DNA of 38,786 nucleotides, taken from positions 46,969-85,754 of the forward strand of contig JBNGIQ010009384.1 of the NCBI GenBank assembly GCA_049999765.1. The letters are read 5' to 3'. Numbering within the stretch: position 1 is the first letter of the stretch; each line of letters opens with the position of its first letter. A program made the translations under genes and the position numbers. Below, in pieces: positions 6,600-19,900 of this stretch. Origin of the DNA: Phaeoceros laevis (lineage: Eukaryota; Anthocerotophyta; Anthocerotopsida; Notothyladales). Below the pieces are notes generated by a model. The model saw only the letters and a program-made list of their open reading frames with translations. It did not search any database and had not been told where the DNA came from.

Positions 6600-9500
6600 A
6601 TGCGGCCGTCACAGCCCCAGCCCAAGGGTACGCTGTTTGGCGTCCGCGTGGGCCGAGTCGTGCTGTTGATGCTTCTTGCAGTTGGTTGGCAATTCTGATG
6701 AGGGTGTCCTTACCTCCTCTTCAGCGAGTCTGAAACCTAAAGCGGATGGCCCGGGAGATCCTGGTGGAGGTGGCGCAGCTGCCATGGAGGTGGATGGAAA
6801 AAGCAAGAAGCGGTCTTCTCAAGAGGTGCTTCATCTTGGCCCTGCCTCGGGGGTGTAACAGACGCGCGACTGAAAGGAATCCCTCATGGATGTCAAGATT
6901 GAGCTGGATGAACTGGCAGAACAATTTAGTTATTTTGTCACTTGATCACGGGGTGTGTGTCAAGGGCAAAGGGCGTCAAGATGAAGATTGCGTCTCAGTT
7001 CTTTGGGGAGCCTGTGCGTTTCATTGAACGGTAACTTGGTGGTTTGCTGTCCAGGCTATGCTCGAGCTTGAAGATTATGTCGAAACTGTTGTTGACCCCA
7101 AGGTCATGGTGCCTTACGATTCCAAAGTTGGGGAGACACCGCGGAGAGTTCAGATTGAAAGGTGTTGTTCAAGTGTGTGGGCTTCCAATCTGGACTGCTC
7201 TTCAGAATGATTCACATGTGGCTGCTTCAGAACTCGTTGGCTATACGCACGGCCTTTTTTCTTGACTGCAAACAGCGCTTTCTACATTTCTCAACAGGAT
7301 GAAGCGATTGTATGCACAACAGAGCATTGTGGAGCTGTTGACAAAGCAGGGACTGGTACCAGATCAATTGGACCTTACTGCTGCACATGGGAAGGTTCCC
7401 CTTGAGTACTTCGACAATGTGGATTATGAAACTCGCCATCCTTCACAATGGTACTTTTTGTTTTGTTGTTGGGGAGCACGGGAANNNNNNNNNNNNNNNN
7501 NNNNNNNNNNNNNNNNNNNNNNNNNNNNNNNNNNNNNNNNNNNNNNNNNNNNNNNNNNNNNNNNNNNNNNNNNNNNNNNNNNNNTTGTTAGGCTAGCATG
7601 CATCGCATACCCATTCTTCGTTCAGACCAACATGCAATGACCTTGGATGCTAAACCAAGGAAGGGCCGCATCAGAGATCAAATTGTGGCATGTGGTTACT
7701 GTTTGAGTCTTCCATCTTTGATGCTTATTGTAGGAGGCGTGATTCTTTTCGTTTTTCAGGGTAGACAAAAATATGAAGGTCCCCGCGGAGGCAGCTTTTC
7801 TGAATTTTGAGGGGAAATGTGTTTGGAAGCCATGCAACGTATTAGATTATGTAGTGGAGAAGAATATATACCTCGTGCAGTGGGATGACACGGGACAAGA
7901 ATCATGGCTTCCGAGGCAAATTCTGCAAACCCTTTGACATGTTGAATGCTCTTCAATTTCACAAGCATGTTGTAATACGGAGTGCCATTACTGTTTCGTG
8001 TTCTGGATATGTCGGGCTGACCTATTGAGATTTGAATATTCTTAATAAAGAGTGCAGGATACAGGTGCATTTCAAGGCTGAAGATCCTTTTTTGTTTGCT
8101 CGACGGTTTGCTGATGCGTACAAGTTAAGAAGCAAGACAGAAGCATACCTGGTACTTTGAGCTACATAGCTGCAGCCGTGCAAAAAAATGTGTCAATGTC
8201 AGATTGCTTAGGAGCGATTTTCTTACTTATTTGCAGAAGTACATGCTGTATGTGGAGAGCATGCCTCTGGAGGACATACCCCCACTGACAAAAGATCAAG
8301 AAGTGCGGATGGAAATTCTGACCTACAATAATAAAATGTTTCGGGAGAAAAGCTGTACGATTGTCGAGCTGTTGAGGGAAGTGAACCTGGATTATGCTCG
8401 ATCCATGAACAAGATTGTGTTTGATGACAGTCTTCAGCAGGAGCCTACGGCTTCCAGGGAATTTGTGATCACGGTGGACCTCGAGGTTCCAGAAATACAG
8501 AAGCCAGCTGTCCCAGCGTGAGCATGCTGCTTCCACTTCTATTCTCTACAATTTGTTCTGTATCAGTAGATTAGAGTCTATTACACTTGCATGAAACGTA
8601 TTGAATCTCATTCAGGACTACGAAATTCTGTTGGTTTTGTCAGATGCGGTTGCAAACCATGTGCAGAGTATGATTTTGAAGAAACATCCAGTGAGTTTTT
8701 CTTCGCCTCTTGCCTTACAAGGCCTGAAGTGATCATTGCCACAGGGAAGCTCAGGTTTGAATGTAACAAGGTGCTCAAACTGCTTCTCTTGAGCACACAT
8801 TATAATAAAAGTCTTCGCCTAGAAGAATTTGAGCAGATGCAGGCTCAAACAAGCGAGCAAGCTTCTCAGCATTTGAGAGAAACGTACGGTGCCCAACTTG
8901 CTGTTCTCTTTGTGCTGCATTTGGGGGTGTCTGAGCTTGCCCTGCAGCTCTGGTGTTTCGTAAGAATGGTTTGCTGCATTGTTGGTGGTTGAGTTACGGC
9001 TTGCCTGTTGCAATAGGTGGACTGCCTTGCTGAAGAGCATCATAAGGACGTCCTTCAAAGAAGCTGGGAAGGGATGGTTCAACATACGTGAGCAGAGTCA
9101 TGAAGCCTATCAGGGAAGCAAAATGAAGCGCTACCTTCGCATGATTCGGTATATGATGGAAGACACGACACGGTACCTATATGAAGAGAACCTAGGAAAG
9201 TATGCCTCGTTCATCTGCAGGCAGTTTGGCAATGCAGCTGTGGAGATCAAGGGAATAGACGATGTGACAAGTGTTTGGTCTGAGCAAGACTATTCGGTCA
9301 GCCTCACTTGTGTGAATATTCCTGAGGAGTAGTTGAATGCTGCTCTCTTATGATTCCAGCACGTGGATGTAGGTCCTACCATACAGTCTGTTTACACCAT
9401 GTCATTCTTGTGTCAATTCCTTTGTTGTGATCACAGATGCTAAAAAAGCCTCCTCTGTTTACGTTGGAGCTAGTTTACACTGACAAGGGGACTTTTGAGT

Positions 9501-10989
9501 ACAACACACCAATACAGTCGTTTGAAGAAGTCATATCCAAGGCCCTTGACAACGCAATCACAAGTCTACAGTTTATACCACAACTCGAGCCTGCAATCAT
9601 GGAAAACCTGTTTTGGAGAGGGAGTCCGCTGATTGACGCTGTTCAGTTGCTTGAGCCTGGAGTCACCAAGCTGAGAGCCCAAATGTTGGTGAGCTTGACT
9701 TCTTGATGTTCTGTGATCCTCTGTGATATTCATAGCTGTCCCAGGGCGAAGCATTTAGAAAATATATATCATGTCCTGCAGGAAGCAGTGCATAAGTCGA
9801 CGACCAACTTGCAGAAGTATCTCGAGGGCTTCACAGCTTTTGAGCCTCTGCTCCAATTGGACGTGGCTAAGTACAAAGCAGATCTGGAGACGAGGAAGCC
9901 AGCTTTAAAGGAGCTGCTTGCAGAGGTGGCCCTTCATAGGAGTGAACAAGATACAATAGATCAGAGGTCTGCCTCTCAACCCTGGTTGGTCTCTGCACTC
10001 GAGCAAGCAATGCATGCAGGTTCATTTGGCAATGAACCTGATTGCTACCTGGTGCAAAATGTAATCATGATGATGATGGTTAGAACCCCATGATAGCCCG
10101 ATTTGACTCTTTGAAGGTTCTACATATGGTTAGGTTCAAACAGTGCCCAAAGTGAAGCATCTTACTCAGTCTGGGTCTGATTAACTACGCAGAATACCTT
10201 CAGTGATCACGTTTGGTCCATTTCTTGTGGCTTGCAAGAAGCTCCGAACTTTTCTTGTAAACAAGAAAGCATCTCTGGCAGAAATAGGTACTGTTCTGTT
10301 CTGTTCGTTCAGCTTAGTATCATGAGGTAGCATATATGCATAATGAATCCCCAATAAGCTGCGAAGCACAGAAAATTGTACAAGGAAAACAAAGATAAGC
10401 AATGACTTGAGGGTTTACATATCTAGAAAATGGATCTGGAGGGCAATCCTACCAACCAAGTACTGTCTTTGCAGCATTGGTTATGATAGCGACTGTACCT
10501 AAGCTCATGGGGATAGAAATAGGACACAAGTTTGAGGAGAAAGAAAAACAGCTGAAGACAAAAACGCAAACGCCAGAGGAGGTTGCTGCACAAAGGGAGT
10601 ACATCGCTTCACTACCAGCAAAGATTCTTGAGCATCGACAGGAAATTGAGGCGACCGAGGTCCTTGGCTCAAGTTCTCTTTTCAGTAGCCTCACAACTTA
10701 CATCCCTAGGCAGTTATTCAGTTACAGTTTGTGTGCTTTGCAGATCTACTACACTGCTTTGGATGAGATGCAGTACTCCCTCAATGATGCAGACTTCGGC
10801 CAGAAGTGGATTCTGCTATCTTGGCCTGATAAGATTGAGAAGCTCGTGCAGAAGACGGAAAAGATATTGGCAGCTGACATGGAGCGGTACCAGAAAGAAA
10901 TGGAAGAGCAGCAGAGTATTTTTGTGATTACAATGGAAAATCTAGAAGCATCAGTTGGAGCTTTTGGGGCACATACTGACCTCGAACTG
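6600..10989 (+). other. DNAH1: DNAH1 exons 1-14: N-terminal tail (residues 1-815)
   Basis: Exons: 6600-6627, 6725-6852, 7055-7161, 7298-7450, 7760-7915, 8058-8151, 8237-8517, 8644-8883, 9017-9311, 9437-9688, 9782-9966, 10193-10287, 10475-10659, 10744-10989. The tail anchors the heavy chain to its light chains and the doublet. The DNAH1 signature [18 protein letters not shown] spans exons 3-4. Exons 1-2 code for a Pro/Gly/Lys-rich leader with no clear animal counterpart. The exon 9 donor could be 9297 instead of 9312; both keep the frame. Intron 5 is GC-AG. If nothing is missing in the N gap, exon 4 (ending TG) and exon 5 (starting G) restore a Trp codon. Confidence 0.85.
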
Positions 10990-13900
10990 GTTGTTACTAC
11001 TTGATATTCCTGCCTTGATACTCCTGGTTTTGCAGCTACTTTTGCATACAGCTGAAGTCATCTGCTGTAATTTTTCCGAAGGATGACGTGTGTGTGATAT
11101 GTTGAATAGGCTGAAAAAGTGGCATTTGAAGCACGTAAGCTGAATGAGCAGCTTAAGAAAGCAGACGAGGCTGCAAAACTCTTCAATTCAAGGGAAGCCT
11201 TATTTGGTGTTGCAGCGACTGACTATTCAAAGCTCAGAAAAACTATTGAGAACTTTGAGCCTTTCTATTATCTCTGGACCTCTGCGGATGATTGGAGAAG
11301 ACTCTCCAAATTATGGTACTTTGGACCATTCAACAACCTTAGTCCTGATGAGATTGAGAAAGCTGTTGGAGGTTGGTGGAAAGGACTATTCAAATATGGT
11401 AGGTTATTCACACAAAAAGGATACGAACCGGGTGCCTCAAACTGCGAGATAATCCGGAAAGAGGTAAGACCACAAAGCCAAAAGAAAGATATCAATAGTC
11501 TGTTTTGGAGTTTGATTGCTCTGAGACATAAAATCTGGAATGGTTTTGTGTATCCAGGTTGGAGAATTCAAACCTTTTGTTCCTTTGATTCAAGCCATGC
11601 GTCAACCAGGTATGAGGACTCGACATTGGGACCAAATAACAAGTGAAATCGGCATGGATTTGCACCCTGGTGATGACTTCACTCTTACGAGAGGAATTGA
11701 AATGGGACTTCTCAACTACATGGAGGTCATCAATCGTGTTTCTGAGATTGCCTGCAAGGAATATGCCATTGAGACAGCGTTACAAAAGATGGAAGCCGAA
11801 TGGAAAATACTAAATCTGCAGGTAAGGTTATCTCTAATTGCTTCCAAGTACCTGTCTTGGTCAAGTTAGGCAACTGAAACGTTTCGTGGTGAGCTTTCAG
11901 ATTATTGAGTACAAGGAGACGGGTACGTATATTATGAAAATCGACGAACAAACCTTGCAAACATTGGATGATCATATAGTGATGACTCAATCCATGAGCT
12001 TTTCACCTTTTAAAAAACCTTTTGAAGAGAGGCTTGCTAAGTGGGAAGCACAGTTGGTTCTTGTCTCCGATATTGTCGATGAATGGCTCACTCTTCAGAG
12101 GCTTTGGATGTATTTGGAACCAATTTTCAGCAGCCCTGACATACAAACTCAGCTTCCAATGGAGAGTAAAAGGTTCACAACAGTGAACACTGTTTGGCGG
12201 AAGGCCCTTGGACAAGCACATTTGACACCTCACATACTCACTATGTGCTCTAGCAAAAAACTTCTGGAGCAGTTTCGGGAGTGCAACAAGGTCCTTTCTT
12301 CGTCTTCATCTTCGTTTCCGTACCACATTTGACTCCAACGTGGCACCTGTGAAATGGTACTAGGTTTGTCGGATTCTTACACTCTGCTTTCATGTTTCCT
12401 GCAGTTGATTGACCTGGTTCAGAAAGGACTCGCAGATTACTTGGAGACTAAACGTCTGGCCTTCAGCCGTTTCTTCTTCCTCTCAAATGATGAACTGCTT
12501 CAAATACTGTCGCAAGCTAAAAATCCTCTGGCTGTGCAACCCCATCTCCATAAGTGTTTTGAGGCTATTGATAGACTCGATTTTCAAGGTGACATGGAGA
12601 TAACTGCTATGAACTCTGCTGAAAGTGAAAAGGTTGTACTTATATTTATTGGCCACGTCTTTTTTACTGATGTGAGGAAATTGGTTGGTACATGAGGAGT
12701 TTTACTGATTTCATTTCTTGAGCAGGTTCCTTTTGCTCGTACAATGCAACCGCTTGGAAATGTGGAGACATGGTTGAGCCAAGTGGAAAGTCGCATGAAG
12801 GAGAGCATACTAACTCAGGTAACGCTGAGTCATACCCTGATGCCTTTGCGCACATGGTTTAACTCATGTAGCCCGTTGAAGCGTCAGACAAGGTTGATTT
12901 CCCCATGCTGAAGGAGAAACTTGGACTGTAAACTTAAGATCTCTTTACCAGCTTAATATGCAACTGAACAGATCAAGCTAGCATTAGCTGACTACAAAGT
13001 AACTGCAAGAACAAAATGGGTCACAGTGTGGCCAGGCCAAGTGGTTATCTGTGGAAGTTCTGTATATTGGACTGAGGGAGTGGAGAAGGCCATCAATTCA
13101 ATGGCTTTGCAGGCCTTCTTGGATGATGTCCAGGTTAGTAGTTCACCTAATCTGAGAAATCCAATGAGTGGAGTGTGCTCCTTTTGGCTTTCTTTTTATC
13201 TGTACTCCCTTCTGAATGTGCTCGTCTGCAGGTTGTCCAACTCATGGGTCTGACAGACCTTGTTCGTGCTCCCTTAACAGCACTTGGTAGACTGACGCTG
13301 GGCGCATTAATCGTTATTGATGTGCATGCTCGTGATGTTGTCATAAAGCTGATCAATGAAAATGTATGCCCCTGCTTATGCACGAAATGAATTTGAGAGA
13401 AGCATATCTAGGCAGAGATGTCCCAATGCTTTCAACGCTTTCTATTTTCTGTCATCTCTGTGGTAATTGCTGCTGACTCAGGCTTGGTGGATCAGGTCAA
13501 AGCCGCAACCGATTTCGAGTGGGTGAGTCAGTTGCGGTACTACTGGGAAAATGAAGGCATCTGGGTCAAGATGGTCCAAGCATCCATTTCTTATGGTTAT
13601 GAATACCTAGGAAACACTCCTCGGCTGGTTATTACACCACTGACAGATCGGTGCTATATGACACTGATGGGCGCTTTGCATTTGAATCTGGGGGGTGCCC
13701 CAGCTGGACCTGCTGGAACTGGCAAAACAGAGACGACAAAAGATCTCGCCAAGGTATGACATTTTTTGGACGTTAGTTGAGAGTTTTTGGAGATCTAGAA
13801 ATGATAGTTCCTGTGCGCTAGTCTGCTGATGTTGTCTGTGCCTCAATTTGGAGGTCTGCAGGCTCTTGCGAAGCAGTGTGTAGTATTTAATTGTTCCGAT

Positions 13901-16900
13901 GGGCTAGATTATCTGGCTATGGGAAAATTTTTCAAGGGACTGGCAAGTAGTGGGGCATGGGCCTGCTTTGATGAGTTCAATCGGATTGACCTGGAGGTCC
14001 TCTCAGTGATTGCACAGCAGATCTTGACCATTCAACTAGCAATTCAGCAAAAGCTGAAACGATTCATTTTCGAGGATGCTGAAATCTCTCTTGATCCCTC
14101 CTGTTCTGTCTACATAACAATGAATCCAGGGTAAGTAACCTAGCAACCAGGCGTACGTAAGAGGAGAGCTGGACTTGAAGCAGTTTCTTTATTGTTTTCG
14201 TTGGCTGGATGAAAAATAACGTTTTCTGTTGCACAGTTATGCAGGGCGATCTGAGTTGCCAGATAACCTCAAGGCTTTGTTCAGACCGTGTGCTATGATG
14301 GTTCCTGACTATGCACTGATTGGAGAGATCAGTCTGTTTTCTTTCGGCTTTCGAAGAGCAAAAAATTTAGCAGCAAAGATGGTTGCCACATTCAAGCTTT
14401 GCTCTGAACAGCTCTCATCCCAGGTGCGTACTAGTACTGGTCCGTGGTTCATGGCTGGCATGGCTGCCACAAGCAGAAAGCCACCAGTCCCAGTCTCATG
14501 TACGTTCAGTAGGTTTTGCTCAAGCTCAGTTATTATTTAAACCTGAATGATGCAGGATCACTATGACTACGGAATGAGGGCTGTGAAGAGTGTCATAGTA
14601 GCAGCAGGCAACTTAAAACGTTCCTATCCTGATGAAGATGAGGACGTGCTTCTGTTACGGGGCCTGCGAGATATCAACGTCCCCAAGTTCCTTAGCCATG
14701 ACCTTCCTCTTTTTGCGGGTATTATCACTGATCTGTTTCCTGGAGTAAAACCTCCTGACATTAGTTACGATGATCTCCTTGGAGCTCTAGCAACTGTGAG
14801 CAAAGAGTTGAAGATTATGCCTGTAGAGTCCTTCACCTCAAAGGTGCCTCTTAATCTCCATCACCTCCTTTAGTGTGGATACTTGACATATTTTCATATT
14901 TCTGCCTTTGTGCACTGAACCTGCGAAAGCCATGTGGTTCTGAAGCTTTTTGACGATATGTTGCAATGCGAGGTGTGGATTTTTCTGTAGGTTATACAGC
15001 TTTATGAAACGACAATTGTTCGACATGGTCTCATGCTTGTTGGACCAACTGGAGGTGGAAAAACGATGAACTATCGTTCTCTTGCCCTGGCTATGAGCCT
15101 TCTAAACAAGGAGGGATCAACTAAGTATGAAAAGGTATATGTTCAACTGGTGCCTGTCAGCTCTAGTCAACGTTTATGATACATCCAAGAAGGCATATTG
15201 AATCTTGTTTCTGGATCTGTGCAGGTTAAAATTGCATGTTTGAATCCGAAGTCCATTACAATGGGGCAGCTTTACGGAGAGTTTGACGAAAATACCCATG
15301 AATGGACGGATGGAGTTTTGGCCTGCTATATGAGGGAACTTGCAGAAGATAACACACCTGATAAGAAGTGGATAATGTTTGACGGACCAGTTGATGCCAT
15401 TTGGATTGAGAACATGGTAGGATGTAGTCAGCTTCTCTCCTCACTCCATCGTGAAGTATCAGAGAGGGCGATAAGTAATAATTTTTTACGGTTTATTTCC
15501 AGAATACTGTACTTGATGACAACAAAAAATTATGCCTAGTAAGTGGAGAAATCATCCAGATGTCACCTCCAATGACCATGATGTTTGAAGTGGAGGACCT
15601 GGCAGTGGCTTCACCAGCGACAGTTAGTCGATGTGGCATGGTGTACATGGAGCCCCATTGCCGAGGGTTTGAACCTCTTTTTGATTCTTGGATACCAAAG
15701 CTTCCAAAGTTCATGCAGGCCTATGAAGACCAGATAAGGCCTATGTTTATGAACATAGCTATGCCAGCACAAAAGCTGGTGAGGAAAACACTGAAGCAAA
15801 CAGTCTACACACCAGACGACAATCTATTTTTAAGTTGTTTCAACGTAATGGACAGTATGTTGCAAGTCTTCAACAAGGATGGAGGATGGGAGATGCTCAA
15901 TGATGATGAACGAGCTCGTCTTCCTGAAGTAAGGGGCTGAAATTGGCACACATTGGAATCGTGGTAGATTTGTGGTTGTTTCTGCATCCAGTTAGCAGCT
16001 TGGTGGTCTACTGATTGCAGCATGCAACTTTGGTTTTGCAGTGCATCGAACCATTCTTCACATTTGCAATTATCTGGTCTATTGGTGCTAGTGTTGACCT
16101 TGATGGCAGAGGCAAGTTTGATGCATACATGCGGAAAGCATTTTCTGAGAATAAGCTCGTGAAGCCACCTCCTGAAAGTCTCAGTGTATATGGATATTCG
16201 TTTGATCCAGTCAAGTTGGTTTGGACGGAATGGATGCAAACGATCCCCAAGTATGTCTGTGACCCGCACAAACCATTTGCAGAGATTATTGTACCAACTG
16301 TTGACTCAGTTAGCTACACGTATATCATCCACCAGTTGCTGCAAATAGGGAAGCATGTCCTGTGTGTGGGGGAAACCGGGACAGGAAAAACTCTTTATGT
16401 CAGGGACAAGCTGCTGAATCGAATGGATCCACTGTATGTACCAGTCTTCATCAATTTTTCTGCCCGAACAAGTGCTAACCAGACACAGGATTTAATCGAT
16501 TCTAAAGTGGAGAAGAGGAGGAAAGGAGTTTTTGGTCCTCCAGCGATGAAGAAGTATGTGATTTTCGTTGATGACGTTAATATGCCACAAAGGGAAAAAT
16601 ATTTTGCACAGCCTCCAATTGAAATCCTTCGCCAGTGGATGGATCACAAGGGCTGGTATGAGAGAAGGCCTCCTTGCGCTTTCCGCAATATTATTGATAT
16701 TCAGTTTATGGGATGCATGGGTCCTCCTGGAGGAGGAAGAAATCCAGTCACCAACCGTTTTCTGCGCCATTTCAACTTCTTATCTTTCACCGAGATGTCA
16801 CAGGACGCCTTACGTGTCATCTTCACCACAATCTTAGATGCATATTTGAAAACCAAGTTCTCTGAAGCTCTTCAGGCACTTAGTGGTCCAATTGTGCAAG

Positions 16901-19900
16901 GCACAATTGAGCTTTATGGCACTATCAGAAAAGAGCTGCTACCAACACCATCAAAATCGCACTACACCTTCAATTTACGGGACATGAGTAAGGTTATTCA
17001 GGGAGTGCTGCGTGCTGATCCCCAACTAACAACAGGACTTAATACTCTTCTCGGCCTCTGGCTTCATGAAGGAATGCGTGTGTTTCAGGTGAAATCACTC
17101 ATAGCCATGTTCTGAGAAAAATGTGTGCAGAAGTGTCTAGGCTGTATCTGTGATACGTTGGTTGCACAAAATTCCCTGTGAAACACTTTTCTGTTTTCAA
17201 CTTTTCAGGACAGGCTCATCAACAACGAAGATCGCACTTGGTTCAAAAATTGTGTTGCAAATATTCTACAAAAGCAGTTCCAAGTGCAATGGGGTGACGT
17301 GTGTGCAAGGGAGCGACTAATGTACTGTGACTTCCTCATTCCAGGTGCTGAACCAATGGTCTACCAAGAGGTATGTTTGACGAGAAGGACGGAAGTGTTT
17401 TTCGCTGAGGTCTGCGGCGATATAGTGTGAACATTCCCGAATGTGCTTACAGAGGGGTTCGTCGTCCTGCAGGTCACTGATTTTGAAGTTCTCCAGAAAG
17501 TGGTTATTGACTATCTGGGGGACTACAACGGAGTTACCAATGCCCCCATGAAACTTGTACTTTTTTTGGATGCTATAGAGCATGCCTCTCGGATTTGTAG
17601 GGTCATCCGGCTTCCTCTTGGAAATGCACTGTTACTTGGGGTTGGTGGCAGTGGAAGGCAAAGCTTGACAAAACTTGCAACGTTTATGGAGGACTATGAG
17701 ATCTTCCAGGTGACGCTGTTCATCAAAGCCTTTCGATGTTACAACTGTTGAAGTTGATATAGAATTGCTAAGTCCGAATCAGAGCTTATGTACGAGTGAT
17801 TTTAATTTTCAGATTGAGATAGCCAAGGGTTATGGTAACAACGAGTGGAAGGAGGATCTGAGGAAGGTCTTGATGAAAGCTGGGCTAGATGACAAAGAAA
17901 CGACGTTTTTGTTTTCTGACACTCAAATTATTATGGAATCGTTTCTGGAAGACATTAACAACATCCTTAACTCAGGAGAGGTAGTTTCTTATACGACTTC
18001 ATTCCATCATCTTTTAATAAGTTACATGATAGGCATAGCTACTCATTTAATCCGGATCTTTGTAACAGGTTCCAAATTTATGGAAAACTGAAGATTTAGA
18101 TATCATATCAAATGCCATGCGCCCAATACTTCAGGGTCAAGGACTTCCTGTTACCAAGCTAGCTTTAGCAACACTCTTCCTCAACAGAGTCCGGAACAAC
18201 CTACATGTAGTGATGTGCATGAGTCCCATCGGAGACGCCTTCAGAACAAGGCTCCGGATGTTCCCATCTCTTGTCAATTGTTGTACTATTGATTGGTTCA
18301 GTGAGTGGCCAGAGGAGGCTCTGTTTTCCGTAGCAAAAAATTTCCTTGCTGAGACCAACGTGCTGACACCTGAGGAGGTAATACAGAGCGTTTCACCACC
18401 TTTGTCTGGACATTCTAGACGTCACTCTTATTAGCATGGAGTATTCTGTACGTCTCGTGCATTGTACTTACAAGTCCTTGAAACATTTAGCTGTGCGCAG
18501 ACAGCAGCTATTGTGAAAGCCTGTGTGTATGTGCATCAATCAGTAGAAAGGCGCTCAAAAGAGTTCTTTGAAGAGCTTCGACGTCATGTGTATGTCACAC
18601 CAACAAGCTACCTTGAACTTTTGAACACCTACATTGCGTTGTTAGTTGAAAAGCGGGCAGAACTGGAGCAGCTGAGGGGAAGACTCGAATCTGGCCTGGA
18701 CAAGTTGAGAACCACTGGAGAGGAAGTTGAAGTTCTGAAAACAGATCTGAAGCGCCTTCAACCTGTTCTTGAGAAGACAGCAAAAGAAGCAGATGACATG
18801 ATGACGGTTATCTCACACGACAAAAAAGATGCAGATGTTACAAAAGCTGAGGTACTGCTGTTCTCTGGCTGACTCCTCAGCATGTGAAACCTTCAGCTTG
18901 TACCACACAGGATCTGAAGGTTTTGTTGCATTGCTGTCCTGAATATGTGAGAAACCACTGCAGGTGGCCAAACATGCTGCTCCATGTAAGCTTTCCAGTT
19001 TGTCTGGGGGTCTTGGATTTACGCCTCTTGTAACCTGCAGGTGGCAAAACAAGAGGAAGAGGCAAACGTCCAGGCAGCTAAGGCAAAGGCTATAGCTGAC
19101 AGTGCGCAAGCAGAATTAGATCTGGCCTTACCTGCACTTGAGAAAGCGCTGGAATCACTTAAGAATCTCACCAAAATTGATATCGTGGAGGTCAAGTCGC
19201 TCAAGAATCCTCCAGAGGGAGTGAAGGTGGTGATGGAAGCATGTTGTATCATGTTCCAAGTTGCACCTAAAATGATCGCTGATCCTAATAAGGTCAGTTT
19301 CCAAGTTGAATCCATAGGCAACCGTGATAGCCTATTTTGGATTGTATGCGTAGCTATTTGCATGTGCAGCTGAAACCTTGACTTTGTGTAGGCTTCTCAC
19401 AACTTCTCGTAACCATTTATTGTCATATGCAGTATGGGAAGAAAATTCCAGATTATTGGGAACAGAGTGGGAAAGTTTTAGCAGATCCAGGAAAATTCTT
19501 AGAGTCATTGCTGAACTTTGATAAAGAAAACATTCCACCTGCTGTAATAGCAAAGATTGAACCGTACATAGCAATGGAGAGTTTCACTCCAGAGCAGGTG
19601 AGGTATCTGTATGCATATCTAGTTGAATGTTGCATGATGTGGACAACTGTTTTGTAACAATTTTCGTTTTTTGCACGCTGGTTGCAGGTTGCAAGAGTCT
19701 CTAAGGCGTGTACGTCTATTTGTATGTGGGTCAGAGCCATGCATGCATATTATCTGGTAACGCTAGTAGTTGCTCCAAAAAGGGCTCAACTGGCTGAAGC
19801 ACAAGGAGTCCTTGATGCAACAATGGCACAGCTGCGGGCTGCACAAACGAAGCTTGCAGAGGTGCAGCCAACAACAATGATCTTTGTTGTTGAAAAGCAG

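Noticed and set aside
6895-6951. Short ATG frame [19 protein letters not shown] in DNAH1 intron 2
   Set aside because: It looks protein-like, but it has no acceptor at a legal distance and ends in a stop. The phase-consistent join runs from 6852 to 7055.
8691-8696. Strong donor-like GTGAGT inside DNAH1 exon 8
   Set aside because: The frame continues through it and codes for [15 protein letters not shown], which matches the animal protein. Splicing here would remove conserved residues.
13481-13495. Earlier acceptor for DNAH1 exon 22 (adds GLVDQ)
   Set aside because: It keeps the frame, but the later AG gives exactly the spacing seen in animal DNAH1.
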